64,000 bases of DNA from Myxococcales bacterium (GCA_023248635.1 JAHFED010000003.1:1-64000), one strand, 5' to 3'. Positions 7,910 to 17,567 are shown, counted from the first letter of the stretch. Translations and numbers: made by a program. Notes: generated from the letters alone by a model not told the origin.

Positions 7910-9685
7910 ATGCGTCGGTTTGTCGTCGTCACCAGCCTCATTGCCAGCGCCCTCCTCGGGGCTCCTTCCGCGCAGGCCGCCGCCTACTACGTCGGCGAGA
8001 TCGGGACCCGCAGCCTCGCCCGCGGCGGCGCCAACACGGTGAACCCCGGCGATCCCTCGGCGGTATGGCTGAACCCCGCGGCCATCACCTTGGCCACTGG
8101 CGTGCAGTTGCAGCTCGACCTCGACACCATCTTTTTGGCGAGCGACTTCATCCGCGACTGCGGCGGCAAGGCCAATGGCTGCGCCCCCAGCGACGACGAC
8201 ATCGACCGCAGCTTCAACGACGCCCAAGGCAACCCCGACCCCGAGCGTGTGTACGCAGTCAAAGGCGGCTCCCGCGTCGTCGGCGCCCGCGCGTCGGACG
8301 GCACCGAGGTCGACAACGCCGAGCCCAACCGCCTCGGCAACCAAGGCAAAGGCAGCCGTTTCGACGGCAAGACCGACAAAGTCAGCAACCAGGCCGGCCC
8401 CTTGTTCAGCCCGCGCATCATGGCCACATTCAACTCCGACTCCTTTGGCATCGACGGCATCGCCGCTGGCATCTACGTCTATGCGCCCAACGCCGGTGAC
8501 TATAAATTTGGCGAAGAGCAGTTCACCCGTTACACCTTCGTCGATCGAGACCTGCTCGAAGTCTTCTATGGATTTACACTGGCCTATCGCTATCAAAACT
8601 GGATTGCGATTGGCGCGAGCTTGCAGGGCGTCAGCGCCGGCCTGAACCAATCCCTGCGCTTGAGCGCCGACAAGGCCGGCAACGAAGACCTCAACTACGA
8701 CGTGCAGGTGCGCATCGACGCCAAAGGGGACTTCGTTCCCTCGGGCAACATCGGCATCTGGAGCAATCCCCTCAAGGGCCTCGGCTTCGGCGACCTCGAG
8801 CTCGCCGGCTCGGTGCAACTGCCGCGTGTCGTGAAGATCACCGGACCGATGACCATCGAATCCGTGGGGCCCAAGCTGCAGGCCGAGTTCTTCGACTCTG
8901 GGCTCGCCGAGCTCAACGCCGACGGTGCCACCGCGACGGCCGAATTCGTCATGGCCCCCTTCTATCGCCTGGGTGCGAAATACACGCAGGACAACGTCTT
9001 TCACGACATTGAAAAGACCTTTGGCTTTGACGTCGAGCTCGACTTTGTGTACGAGGCCTGGTCGACGTACGACCATGTCTTTGTGACGACCAAGGATCTG
9101 ACTTTCGCCATCGGCGGCGCGGCACCCGAGCCCTTGCCGGCCATCGTTCAGGTCAAGGACTGGACCGACGCCATGAGCCTCCGCGCCGGCACCACCCTCT
9201 CGTTCTTCGACAAGATGCTCGAAGTGCACGGCGGCGGCTTCTACGAGACCTCGGCCATCCCCAACACCACCTATTCGGTGGAGCTCGTCGACGGCGACAA
9301 GGTCGGCGTCGGCACCGGCATCTCTGCCAAGCTCTTCGGCGCGCGCCTCGACGTCGGCTACAGCCACATCTTCATCTTCGAGCGCAAGATCGGTGACGAG
9401 AGCATCGTGTTCAATGGCGCCGTCGTCGTCCCGCCGCCGGTCGGGGCCGACAGCGAAACGCGCACCCGCATCGCCATGGGGACCTACAACGCCGGCTACG
9501 ACCTGCTCAACGTGGGTCTCACTGTGGCCTTCGACGACATGTTTGGCTTCGGCGTGCACGCGCCCAAGACACCGCCGGAGCCCGAGGCCCGGCGCGCCGT
9601 CGACGAACCTGCGCCGAAGTCCGCCGTCGTTCCCCCCGCGGAGCCGGCGAAGGCGCCGTCGGAGCCGACGACCTCAACGCCCTGA
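7910..9685 (+). CDS. FadL/OmpP1/TodX-family outer-membrane transport protein
   Basis: The 591-aa product has a signal peptide (MRRFVVVTSLIASALLGAPSA, cleavage near residue 23) and then the FadL signature: GTRSLARGGANTVNPGDPSAVWLNPAAI. The rest alternates in the way of a beta-barrel, with many aromatic residues and paired Gly. Its end is a Pro/Glu/Ala-rich extension (about residues 545-591). FadL-type barrels take long-chain fatty acids or other hydrophobic molecules through the outer membrane; the substrate cannot be told from sequence. An AAGGAG-like site lies just before the ATG. It is transcribed divergently from epmA. The next gene begins 121 bases downstream. Confidence 0.85.
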   Translation: MRRFVVVTSLIASALLGAPSAQAAAYYVGEIGTRSLARGGANTVNPGDPSAVWLNPAAITLATGVQLQLDLDTIFLASDFIRDCGGKANGCAPSDDDIDRSFNDAQGNPDPERVYAVKGGSRVVGARASDGTEVDNAEPNRLGNQGKGSRFDGKTDKVSNQAGPLFSPRIMATFNSDSFGIDGIAAGIYVYAPNAGDYKFGEEQFTRYTFVDRDLLEVFYGFTLAYRYQNWIAIGASLQGVSAGLNQSLRLSADKAGNEDLNYDVQVRIDAKGDFVPSGNIGIWSNPLKGLGFGDLELAGSVQLPRVVKITGPMTIESVGPKLQAEFFDSGLAELNADGATATAEFVMAPFYRLGAKYTQDNVFHDIEKTFGFDVELDFVYEAWSTYDHVFVTTKDLTFAIGGAAPEPLPAIVQVKDWTDAMSLRAGTTLSFFDKMLEVHGGGFYETSAIPNTTYSVELVDGDKVGVGTGISAKLFGARLDVGYSHIFIFERKIGDESIVFNGAVVVPPPVGADSETRTRIAMGTYNAGYDLLNVGLTVAFDDMFGFGVHAPKTPPEPEARRAVDEPAPKSAVVPPAEPAKAPSEPTTSTP

Positions 9686-9806
9686 GGCCGGGCTCCCCTG
9701 AGCAAACCTTGCGGTCCAAGGCCAAGTGCCTGTATCAATACGGGACGCATTGATCACGGATCACACGCCTTTTTGTGTCTCGCTTTGTCTACGCCGGAGT
9801 CCCGCC

Positions 9807-11195
9807 ATGGCCGCCGCTCCCAAATCCCATGTTACTGCCCGGGTCCTCCTCATCGACGACGACGACGCCATTTGTGGCCTCGTCTCGAAGTACCTGCAGC
9901 ACCACGGGCATTCCGTCGAGGTCTTGCACGAGGGCCGCGAAATGGAGCGTTCGCTGCAATCCCCCTTCGACGTCGTCCTCCTCGACATGGGGTTGCCGGG
10001 AATTGATGGACTGAGCCTGCTCGACCGCATCACGCGCGAGCACCCCGAGATTGCCGTGGTGATGATCACCGCCGCCGTCGGCGTCGATTCCATCGTCGAC
10101 GCCATGCGCCGCGGGGCTTTCGACTACCTCACCAAGCCCATCGATCTGCAGCGCCTGGCCATCGTGGTGCGCAACGCCGCCGAGCACACGCGCTTGCGCC
10201 TGGAGAGCGACGGATTGCGCGCTGCCATGTTGCGCGGCGACGGCGGGCCCCATTTGATCTGCGGCAGCCAGGCCATGAGCGAGGTCATCTCGCTGGTCGA
10301 ACGCGTGGCGGCCTCGCGCGTGCCCGTGCTCATCTATGGCGAAGCTGGTGCGGGCAAAGAGCTGGTGGCCCATCGCATCCACGCCCGCAGCCGACGCCGT
10401 GATGGGCCCTTCGTCGTCGTCAACTGCGCGCAGAAACCGCCGGAGCTCTTGGGCGAGAAGCTCTTTGGCTCCACCATGGGTGGTGGCAAGTTCGAGGAGG
10501 CCCGCGGCGGCACGCTCTTTCTCGACGAAGTGGGCGAGCTCTCCTCTGAGCTGCAAGCGCGCCTGCACCGCACGATGCACGAGGCCAGCCTGCAAGAACG
10601 GCGCACCGGCGGCGACGGCGACGTCCGCGTCGTGGCGGCCACGGTCAAGCACCTGCCCACCGAGGTTTCGCGCGGCACCTTTCGGGCCGATCTCTTCTAC
10701 CGGCTGAACGTCTTCTCCATCACGGTGCCACCGCTGAAGGACCGCAAAGACGACATCCCGGCCCTTGCTCGCTATGCCCTCGCCCGCTTCGCGGCCCGAG
10801 AGAACCAGCCGCCGCCATCGCTGAGCGACGACGTCCTCGAAGCCCTCATGACCTACGTGTGGCCGGGCAACGTGCGCGAGCTCAACAACACCATCGAACG
10901 CATGGCCCTGGTCGCGCTGGGCGGCATCATTCGCGCCGAAGACCTGCCCGACGAGATCCGCGTGCACTCGGCTACGCACAAGAAAGACGAACCCGCGGCC
11001 GGCTCCTTCGACGACGATAGCGGCGCCATCGTTCGCCCCCTGCACGAGGTCGAGCGCGAGATGATGATCGCCGCGTTGCGAGAAACCGAGGGCAACGTCA
11101 GCGAAGCGGCCCGACGTCTCGGCATCGGTCGGGCCACCTTTTATCGCCGCGCCCAGCGGCACGGCCTCACCCGCGACGACGGCTTCCCGGGCTGA
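9807..11195 (+). CDS. NtrC-family response regulator lacking the GAFTGA loop
   Basis: A 462-aa cytoplasmic regulator. The receiver domain has the acidic pocket DDDD (17-20), phospho-acceptor Asp60 in LLDMGLPG and Lys110 in YLTKP. The AAA+ domain has Walker A GEAGAGKE (178-185) and Walker B GGTLFLDE (234-241), with the arginine-finger region FRADLFYRLNVF. The C-terminus is a Fis-type helix-turn-helix (NVSEAARRLGIGRATFYRRAQ). Between LFG and FEEA the usual GHEKGAFTGA... loop is replaced by STMGGGK (10467-10493), so contact with sigma-54 is not expected. It may act at sigma-70 promoters or as a repressor. ATG at 9807 with GGAG upstream was chosen over an in-frame ATG 81 bases earlier. No sensor kinase is next to it. 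Confidence 0.88.
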   Translation: MAAAPKSHVTARVLLIDDDDAICGLVSKYLQHHGHSVEVLHEGREMERSLQSPFDVVLLDMGLPGIDGLSLLDRITREHPEIAVVMITAAVGVDSIVDAMRRGAFDYLTKPIDLQRLAIVVRNAAEHTRLRLESDGLRAAMLRGDGGPHLICGSQAMSEVISLVERVAASRVPVLIYGEAGAGKELVAHRIHARSRRRDGPFVVVNCAQKPPELLGEKLFGSTMGGGKFEEARGGTLFLDEVGELSSELQARLHRTMHEASLQERRTGGDGDVRVVAATVKHLPTEVSRGTFRADLFYRLNVFSITVPPLKDRKDDIPALARYALARFAARENQPPPSLSDDVLEALMTYVWPGNVRELNNTIERMALVALGGIIRAEDLPDEIRVHSATHKKDEPAAGSFDDDSGAIVRPLHEVEREMMIAALRETEGNVSEAARRLGIGRATFYRRAQRHGLTRDDGFPG

Positions 11196-11239
11196 CACCA
11201 CAGTGCATCGATGCTGCTCACCACCGGGAACGGGCCGTG

Positions 11240-13120
11240 ATGAGCCTCGCGACCTATCGTAAGGACATCGACGGTCTGCGCGCCGTCGCCGCTTTGGCGG
11301 TCCTCGCCTTTCATGCCGGCATCTCCGTCGCCCGCGGCGGATACGTCGGCGTCGACGTCTTCTTCGTGATTTCTGGCTACCTGTTGTCGTCGACGATCTT
11401 GAAAGAGCTTCATCGTGGGGAATTCTCCTTTCTCCGCTTTTACGAACGGCGCGTCCGTCGCATCGCTCCGGCGTCCGTGTTCATGTTGGCCGTGTCTTCG
11501 GTGTTCGCGTGCTTGCTTTTGACGCCGACGGACCTCGAGGACTTCGGGGAAACGTTGCTCTCCGCTTCGACCTTTGGCTCGAACCTCGTCTTCTGGGCAA
11601 AGGCGGACTACTTCGACGGCTCAGCACAGCTCAAGCCATTGCTCCACACGTGGTCGCTCTCCATCGAGGAGCAGTTCTATATTGTATTTCCGATCATCGT
11701 CACCGTGCTCCACCACTTGAGACCGACGCGCGTCAGGCTGGGGCTCGTCGTCTGTTTCGTTGGCTCGCTCGTCGTTTGCGTGATCGGCACATGGCGATCG
11801 CCGTCGGCAGCATTTTATCTCGCGCCATCGCGCGCATTCGAACTGTTGCTCGGCGCAGCGTTGGGTGCATCACCGGCCATCGAGCTGCGTCGACCTGCGC
11901 TGCGCGAGCTCGTTGCCTCGATCGGGCTGGTGCTGATTGTGGCGTGCGTGGGCACCTTCTCGGAGGCCACGCGCTATCCGGGCGCGTGGCCGCTGCTTCC
12001 CTGCGTCGGAGCGGCGTGCATCATCCTCGCAGGTCCGGGGACGCGGATCGGCCAAATCTTGAGCACGGGGCCCATGGCGTTCATCGGGCAGCTCTCGTTC
12101 TCGCTCTATCTGTTGCACTGGCCGATGCTCGTCTTCGCGCGCCATTGGGTCGCTGGGCCACTCGCGCCCCCGCAGATCGCCGTCCTTCTTGTGCTCGCGT
12201 TCATCGCGGCGGCGGCATCGAGGAGATGGGTCGAGGAGCCCTTTCTCAGCATCCATGGCTTTCGGCGCCGGTGCGCGTTCCTCGTCGCCGGACTCGGCAT
12301 GCTTGGGTCCCTCGCGTTTTTTCTCGTCCTCGAGCTCAGCAACGGTTGGCCGTCGCGCATGAACCAATTGGCATTGCGGATGGATGCAGCGCGCCTGGAT
12401 AGAAACCCAGATCGCACCCGCTGTCATGCGAGCGATGCCCACCCAATCCCCTTCGAGGAGAAGTGCACCTACGGCGCTGCAGGTGCGGACCCGACCCTTG
12501 TGATTTGGGGGGATTCGTACGCGGCCGAGCTCGCCATGGCGCTCGGAGACGAGGCCCGTTCGCACGGACGATCGCTGATGCTCGCGAGCTATTCAGGCTG
12601 TCCACCGGTGCTCAGCGGCCTGGGCGACCTATGCCTTAAATACAATGAAGAACTATTAACAAGGCTCCTCAACAACCCAGTCCAAGTCGTCATCCTCGTC
12701 GCGCGCTATCAGTCATATGTGAAGACCTATGGCCCCGTGTTTTTCGACGGCTTCGATCGCGTCATCAAGACGCTGACGAATGCGGGGCGCACCGTCGTCG
12801 TGACCTATCCGATTCCGGAACCGCCGGCGAACGTCCCGTGGATGCTGGCGCGGGTTGCTCAGACGGGCGGCGATGCGCATGGGATCTTCATCGACCAGCG
12901 CGCCTACATGAGCGCCAATCAGCCGACGATCTCGTTCCTCGACGGCGTAACGCAGGGACCGCACGTTGTGGGCGCGCACCCGGAGGACCGTCTGTGTGGC
13001 GGTGGACGCTGCGAGGTCTACGTCGGCGATCAGGTGCTCTACTTCGACGAACATCACCTCAGCGTCGAAGGGGCGCGCTTCATCGCACCGGCCTTCGACC
13101 GCGTCTTTGATGTGCGTTGA
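11240..13120 (+). CDS. Acyltransferase 3 (OafA/YrhL-type) with C-terminal SGNH domain
   Basis: The 626-aa inner-membrane protein begins YRKDIDGLRAVAALAVLAFHAG and GGYVGVDVFFVISGYLL, the hallmark of acyltransferase-3 proteins (catalytic His in the FHAG segment). About ten helices are followed, from about residue 400, by a periplasmic SGNH-like domain with VIWGDSYAAE (nucleophile Ser) and DEHHLSVEGARFIAP (catalytic Asp/His block). Such proteins O-acetylate lipopolysaccharide O-antigen, peptidoglycan or exopolysaccharide; the acceptor is not known here. A short patch near 12630-12665 is AT-rich with codons unlike the rest. An in-frame GTG at 11237 is the alternative start. Only 3 bases separate it from the convergent top6A gene. 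Confidence 0.88.
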   Translation: MSLATYRKDIDGLRAVAALAVLAFHAGISVARGGYVGVDVFFVISGYLLSSTILKELHRGEFSFLRFYERRVRRIAPASVFMLAVSSVFACLLLTPTDLEDFGETLLSASTFGSNLVFWAKADYFDGSAQLKPLLHTWSLSIEEQFYIVFPIIVTVLHHLRPTRVRLGLVVCFVGSLVVCVIGTWRSPSAAFYLAPSRAFELLLGAALGASPAIELRRPALRELVASIGLVLIVACVGTFSEATRYPGAWPLLPCVGAACIILAGPGTRIGQILSTGPMAFIGQLSFSLYLLHWPMLVFARHWVAGPLAPPQIAVLLVLAFIAAAASRRWVEEPFLSIHGFRRRCAFLVAGLGMLGSLAFFLVLELSNGWPSRMNQLALRMDAARLDRNPDRTRCHASDAHPIPFEEKCTYGAAGADPTLVIWGDSYAAELAMALGDEARSHGRSLMLASYSGCPPVLSGLGDLCLKYNEELLTRLLNNPVQVVILVARYQSYVKTYGPVFFDGFDRVIKTLTNAGRTVVVTYPIPEPPANVPWMLARVAQTGGDAHGIFIDQRAYMSANQPTISFLDGVTQGPHVVGAHPEDRLCGGGRCEVYVGDQVLYFDEHHLSVEGARFIAPAFDRVFDVR

Positions 13121-13123
13121 TGC

Positions 13124-14320
13124 TCAGGGCAAAAACTTGTCGATGCTCTTCAGTTTCACGGGAAGATATTCATCGATGACGAAGTTCAACCCGTGCAGTG
13201 AGAGCGCCTGTTGTTCGGCGCGTTTCTGCATCTTCATCAACATGTCGATCGCGGCCTTCCATGGCTTCTGGGACTGGAAGAAGGGATCGTTCTTGAGTGC
13301 ATCGAAGGCACGCTTCACGTCGACCTCGGCCAAGGGGTGCGTGGCCTTGTTCAGATCGAAATCGACGATGTCCTGCGGTGTAAGACCCAGGTAGCGCACC
13401 TCGGGCACACAGAAGAACTGATTGATGTGGGCCGCGTTGCCAGAACCGACCTTCAGGGTCCGGTAGATGTTGGTGAAGCCATAGGGGTCGCAGTCTGTGA
13501 AGGCATAGACCGGGATGTTCGCCTGCTCACTGAGCAGCCGGACGAAGCGGCGGCACGCGCGGGTGGGGACGCCGCCCATCGACACCAGGACGCAGCCGGC
13601 CTTCTGCCAATATTTGTGGGACTGCAATCTCTGGAACATGCCCTGGGTTTCAATGCACAGAATAAATTTGGCCTTCGTGCGGAACTTCAGGTGCTCGACC
13701 CAAGAAGGGACGGCGTAGGCGCCGGAGCCGAAGCGGGTGCAATCGATCTCGATGAGGGCACCCGTTTCGATGTCACGATCAACGACAATGAGCTCGCCGG
13801 CGACGGCGCCACCGTGCTGGTCCGGCACATAGCGCAGCTGCTCGCGGGAGACGCCGAGCTCGCTGAACAGGGCCTCGATATCGTCCATGACGGTATCGCT
13901 CTCGGGCTGTTCCTCAAAGCGCGCATCACCCCAATTTTTGGACTGATAATAAGCATCTCGCTTGGTAGCGAAATCGTTGCTCCGGATCAGATCCGCCGAC
14001 AATGACATCATCTTCAGGGTCTGGGCGAAGGTCTTCACGGTGGCCACCGAGAGGGTGCGGATCTTCTTGTCCTTCCCAAGCTCGAAGTAGCCTTTTTTCT
14101 GATCGTAGGTGACGTTGCTGAGCGAGCGGACTGGCATCTTCAGCTCGGGTCTCTTCACCGCGTTGATGGCCTTGTGGATGCCCGACGCCGTCCTGGCGAT
14201 GGCGTCGAGGGTGAGCTCGTCTTTGGGATCCTTGGTACGACCCTGTCGCGCCGGCGGCGTCGGCTTCGTCGCTGCTTCGCGGGCGGCCTGCTTCTTCGAG
14301 GGAGTCTTTTTCGTCGCCAT
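13124..14320 (-). CDS. top6A: DNA topoisomerase VI subunit A (Spo11-like), orphan
   Basis: The 398-aa product matches the type IIB topoisomerase A subunit. A Lys-rich N-terminal extension (about 1-45) is followed by a winged-helix domain with PVRSLSNVTYDQ. Next is the catalytic-Tyr block ATKRDAYYQSK (Tyr125 aligns with the RDxFY tyrosine), then FEEQPESDTVMDDIEAL. The Toprim domain has CIETQGMF (Glu224) and FTDCDPYGF (Asp276, Asp278), and the family end EYLPVKLKSIDKFL is present. Topo VI is an A2B2 enzyme that cuts and passes duplex DNA. The ATPase subunit (top6B) is usually adjacent but is not in this window: neighbours are an acyltransferase and a MocA-like oxidoreductase. All catalytic residues are kept, so it is probably active with a distant B subunit or as a Spo11-like cutter. 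Confidence 0.9.
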   Translation of the reverse strand: MATKKTPSKKQAAREAATKPTPPARQGRTKDPKDELTLDAIARTASGIHKAINAVKRPELKMPVRSLSNVTYDQKKGYFELGKDKKIRTLSVATVKTFAQTLKMMSLSADLIRSNDFATKRDAYYQSKNWGDARFEEQPESDTVMDDIEALFSELGVSREQLRYVPDQHGGAVAGELIVVDRDIETGALIEIDCTRFGSGAYAVPSWVEHLKFRTKAKFILCIETQGMFQRLQSHKYWQKAGCVLVSMGGVPTRACRRFVRLLSEQANIPVYAFTDCDPYGFTNIYRTLKVGSGNAAHINQFFCVPEVRYLGLTPQDIVDFDLNKATHPLAEVDVKRAFDALKNDPFFQSQKPWKAAIDMLMKMQKRAEQQALSLHGLNFVIDEYLPVKLKSIDKFLP

Positions 14321-14402
14321 CTGGCGCGTCTAACACTTGCTGGCACCGGGCGCAGCCACGGTCGAGCTTGCACCGCGGTTTCGAGTGCGGCAGAGCGGCC
14401 CC

Positions 14403-15443
14403 ATGACGACGAGCCCAAGGCCTGCACGAGCTCCCACGTTGCGCATTGGTGTCCTTGGGGCCGCCCGCATCACACCGATGGCCCTGCTGCGACCTGCGGC
14501 CCAGGTCGCTGGCGTCGACGTTGTCGCCGTGGCGGCGCGGGACCCAGCGCGGGCTGCCACTTTCGCCCGCAAGCACGGGATCCGCGCTGTGCACGAGCGC
14601 TACGAGGCCCTCTTCGACGACGAGGGCATCGATGCCATCTACAACCCGCTGCCCAACAGCCACCACAAGACCCTGACGATCCGAGCCTTGCAGGCCGGCA
14701 AGCACGTGCTCTGCGAGAAGCCGCTGGCCGCCAACGCCGACGACGCCCGCGCGATGCACGAAGCCGCCGTGCACAGCGGCAAGGTGCTGATGGAGGCCTT
14801 CCACTGGCGCTACCACCCTCTCGCTGCGCGCGTGCTCGAGGAGATCGATCGTTTGGGCCCGCTCAAACGCGTGCGCGCCTCCTTCTGCATTCCCCTGCCC
14901 CTCCCCGGCGACATTCGCTTTCGCAAAGATTTGGCGGGTGGCGCGCTCATGGACACCGGCTGCTACGCCGTCAACATCGCCCGCACCTTCTGCGGCGTCG
15001 CCGGTACGGCGCGTTCCCTCATCGTCGACGACGCCAAAGCGCTGCTCATGTCCCCCGAGGTCGATCGAGCCTTCTCGGGCCGTCTGCACACACCCGAGGG
15101 TGTCGAGGTCGTGATCGAGTGCTCGCTGCTGTCGTCGCGTCTTTTGTCCGCGCGCGCGCAGATCGAGGGCGAGCGCGGCTCCATCGACGTGTGGAACCCC
15201 GTGGTCCCCCAGTTCTTTCACCGCCTGCGGACCTGCATCGATGAGCCGGCGGGGCGACGCTGGTCGTCGTCTTTGGTGCCCGGCCAAGCAACCTATGTGC
15301 ACCAGCTCGAGGCCTTCCGCGATGCCGTCGTCGTCGCCGCGCCGTTTCCCAGCACGAGCCTCGACGGCATCGCCAACATGGCCACCATCGATGCGCTCTA
15401 TGCCAAGGCGGGGATGTCGCGGCGGGAGAGCTACTCGTCGTAG
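14403..15443 (+). CDS. Gfo/Idh/MocA-family NAD(P)-dependent oxidoreductase
   Basis: The 346-aa cytoplasmic protein has an N-terminal Rossmann fold (RIGVLGAARI), the family segment YNPLPNSHHKTLTIRALQAGKHVLCEKPLA with the conserved EKP Lys, and a C-terminal alpha/beta domain containing GALMDTGCYAVNI and the helix with conserved His/Tyr (EAFHWRYHP). This resembles the dimeric dihydrodiol and glucose-fructose oxidoreductase branch. The substrate, probably a sugar or cyclitol, cannot be told. ATG at 14403 removes a 22-residue N-terminal piece that does not fit the fold. It is divergent from top6A and overlaps the convergent lytic transglycosylase by 13 bases. Confidence 0.85.
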   Translation: MTTSPRPARAPTLRIGVLGAARITPMALLRPAAQVAGVDVVAVAARDPARAATFARKHGIRAVHERYEALFDDEGIDAIYNPLPNSHHKTLTIRALQAGKHVLCEKPLAANADDARAMHEAAVHSGKVLMEAFHWRYHPLAARVLEEIDRLGPLKRVRASFCIPLPLPGDIRFRKDLAGGALMDTGCYAVNIARTFCGVAGTARSLIVDDAKALLMSPEVDRAFSGRLHTPEGVEVVIECSLLSSRLLSARAQIEGERGSIDVWNPVVPQFFHRLRTCIDEPAGRRWSSSLVPGQATYVHQLEAFRDAVVVAAPFPSTSLDGIANMATIDALYAKAGMSRRESYSS

Positions 15444-17545
15444 GGAAAGGTCGAAAAGGTCGTCGCCGGGCTCAAGCGCTCCGGCAGGTCCAAGGTGAGC
15501 ACGCCGCCGTCGAGGGCCCGGTACATCGCTTCGACGACGAGCACGCGCTTGATGTACTCGCGGGTCTCTTTGAAGGGCACGCGCTCCACAAAGACGTCGA
15601 CGGGGAGCTGAGAGAAGCGCTTCGCCCAGGCTTGCGCGTTTTCGGGAGCGCCGTTGTACGCCGCCGCAGCCATCAACAAGGAACCGTGTTCCTTCACCAT
15701 CAGACCGAGGAGGGCGGCACCAAGAGCGATGTCATCGCGCACGCCGGTGCTGACGGCCGGCAGGCTCGCATCCTTGCCGGCGAGGCCACGGGCCACCGAC
15801 GGCAAGAGCTGCAGCACGCCCTGGGCGCCGGCACTCGACGAAGCCGCAGCATCAAATCCGCTTTCTGTACGCATGATGGCATACACGAAAGACGATGGAG
15901 ATCCGGACGCGGCAGCGGCGGCGTCGACGACCTCGCGCCACGGCGTCGGATACGAAACACGCCAGGAAGCGCTCGGCACCAGTCGATTCTTTTGCGTCGA
16001 TGGCGATGGCAGATACAAACCCCCACGCCGCCAACCGAAGCTGGCGTCCTCCACCGATTGCGAGAGCCCGATGTTGGGGAGCGACACCCGCTGATCGCGC
16101 AACCCCCGCGCGCGAGCGCGGTCCCGGGCCTCGGCATCGAACCCGAGCCCATACAAGAGGCGAATGAGCCGGACTTCTTCGTCGACGACGATCCCTTGTT
16201 CGAGGATCCGCGGCGCCACGACAATTCCCCGCAGCGGGGCCTGCCCCAGGTCGCGGCGGGACAAGAGGCCGTACCAGTCGACAGCTTCTTCGTTGATCAG
16301 GGCCTGCCGTTCGCGCTTGGCCCGAGCCGGGTCGACGATGTCGAGGGCACGGGCCCGCCAATAGCGGTGCTTGCGCACCTCTTTGTCCTTGAGCGCGATC
16401 GCGGCGTCGAACCACGGCAGCGCAGCCTTCGCGTCGTGCTTGGCGCTCAGCAACAGAAACGCGCGCTGCCATTTGGTCTGCACATCCCAGACGCTGTCTT
16501 GCACGAAGGCTTCAGCCCCTTGCAAGCGGAGCAGGGCGCCGTCGACGTCGTCACTCTCGATCAGGGTGAAGGCCGCGAAGAAGGCGGCCTCGGCCAGCTC
16601 CTTCTTGTCGACCTGGTGCCAAGCGGCGAAGGACAGAATTTCGTCGTAGCGGGCCAGTGCGCCTTTGACGTCGCCAGCGCGGCTGCGGGCCTTGGCGTTG
16701 GCTTTGGCGAGGGCATAATCGAGGCTGGCCAACTCGCCGCCGTCGGCGTCGCAGCCTCGGTGGGTGTCGATGGCGCCTTTGGAATTGTCTACAGGTTCAT
16801 CGCCTGGCGGCGATGAAATCTCGATGGCCTCGTCGATGCGCGCGAGACGCAGCAGGGCATCGACCCGAGCGGCGATCCCCTCGACGTCGCTGACGCCTTC
16901 GCTCTCGGCCGCTGCTTGTCGAGGTCGGCCCGCCGCCAGCAGCGCCCGCGTCCGCGCCGGCGTGTTCGCCAAGCGCCTGCCCAGCGCGCTCTCTCTCGCC
17001 CGCGCGGCAGGGTGCCCGGCGTAGCGCAACAAGAGATCGCCACAGGCGCCCACGTCGCCGCCGTCGCACAAGGCCCCCAGGGCCTCGGGATCGCGGCTGC
17101 TCAACTTCCTCAACAGCGTCGTCGTCGCCGTGTCGTCTTTCTTCGCGCGGGCGATCGCGAGCTCGATGCGCAGCCGCCAGACGACGGCAGTCTCGGGCAC
17201 ACCGGCCAAGGCGGTTTCGGCCTCGGGCACGCGGTTCAGCTCGGCCAGCAACAGGGCGCGGTGGGGCGCCAGCGACACAGCCAATTCCGGCAGACCGCCA
17301 ACGACGTCGTCGAGCAAAGCCAGGGTGCGCAGTTTGTCGCCGTCGACACGGGCGGCTTCAGCAGCCACGGCGGCGGCGCAGGCGTGGGCTCGGCCACTGC
17401 TCGCATTGACCTCCGCCTCGACGCGTTTGCGCAACTCCGCTCGCGCAGGGGGTGACGCCGCCCGAACGCTTTGGATGTCGGCCCGCCGATCGCAGACATC
17501 AGCGACCGGCACGAGCGCGGCAAGACAACCCAGCACCAGGAGCAT
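15431..17545 (-). CDS. Soluble lytic murein transglycosylase-like protein
   Basis: The 704-aa periplasmic protein begins with a short hydrophobic signal (MLLVLGCLAALVPVA). It has a long alpha-helical region rich in Ala/Arg/Asp resembling the superhelical 'doughnut' of Slt70 (about 30-530), then an SLT domain (about 540-690). The domain has the catalytic Glu in YAIMRTESGFD, then GAQGVLQLLPSVA and the AAYNGAPENAQAW motif, ending with FVERVPFKETREYIKRVL. It cleaves the MurNAc-GlcNAc bond of peptidoglycan with 1,6-anhydro product formation. It lies 22 bases downstream of the M2 peptidase gene on the same strand, so the two are probably co-transcribed. Confidence 0.9.
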   Translation of the reverse strand: MLLVLGCLAALVPVADVCDRRADIQSVRAASPPARAELRKRVEAEVNASSGRAHACAAAVAAEAARVDGDKLRTLALLDDVVGGLPELAVSLAPHRALLLAELNRVPEAETALAGVPETAVVWRLRIELAIARAKKDDTATTTLLRKLSSRDPEALGALCDGGDVGACGDLLLRYAGHPAARARESALGRRLANTPARTRALLAAGRPRQAAAESEGVSDVEGIAARVDALLRLARIDEAIEISSPPGDEPVDNSKGAIDTHRGCDADGGELASLDYALAKANAKARSRAGDVKGALARYDEILSFAAWHQVDKKELAEAAFFAAFTLIESDDVDGALLRLQGAEAFVQDSVWDVQTKWQRAFLLLSAKHDAKAALPWFDAAIALKDKEVRKHRYWRARALDIVDPARAKRERQALINEEAVDWYGLLSRRDLGQAPLRGIVVAPRILEQGIVVDEEVRLIRLLYGLGFDAEARDRARARGLRDQRVSLPNIGLSQSVEDASFGWRRGGLYLPSPSTQKNRLVPSASWRVSYPTPWREVVDAAAAASGSPSSFVYAIMRTESGFDAAASSSAGAQGVLQLLPSVARGLAGKDASLPAVSTGVRDDIALGAALLGLMVKEHGSLLMAAAAYNGAPENAQAWAKRFSQLPVDVFVERVPFKETREYIKRVLVVEAMYRALDGGVLTLDLPERLSPATTFSTFPYDE

Positions 17546-17567
17546 CAGCGCTCTCCGTCTGTCGACG

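Noticed and set aside
4854-8042. A 1062-codon plus-strand open frame over prfC and epmA
   Set aside because: It runs antisense to two secure genes and also crosses the start of the fadL-like gene; no domain is seen.
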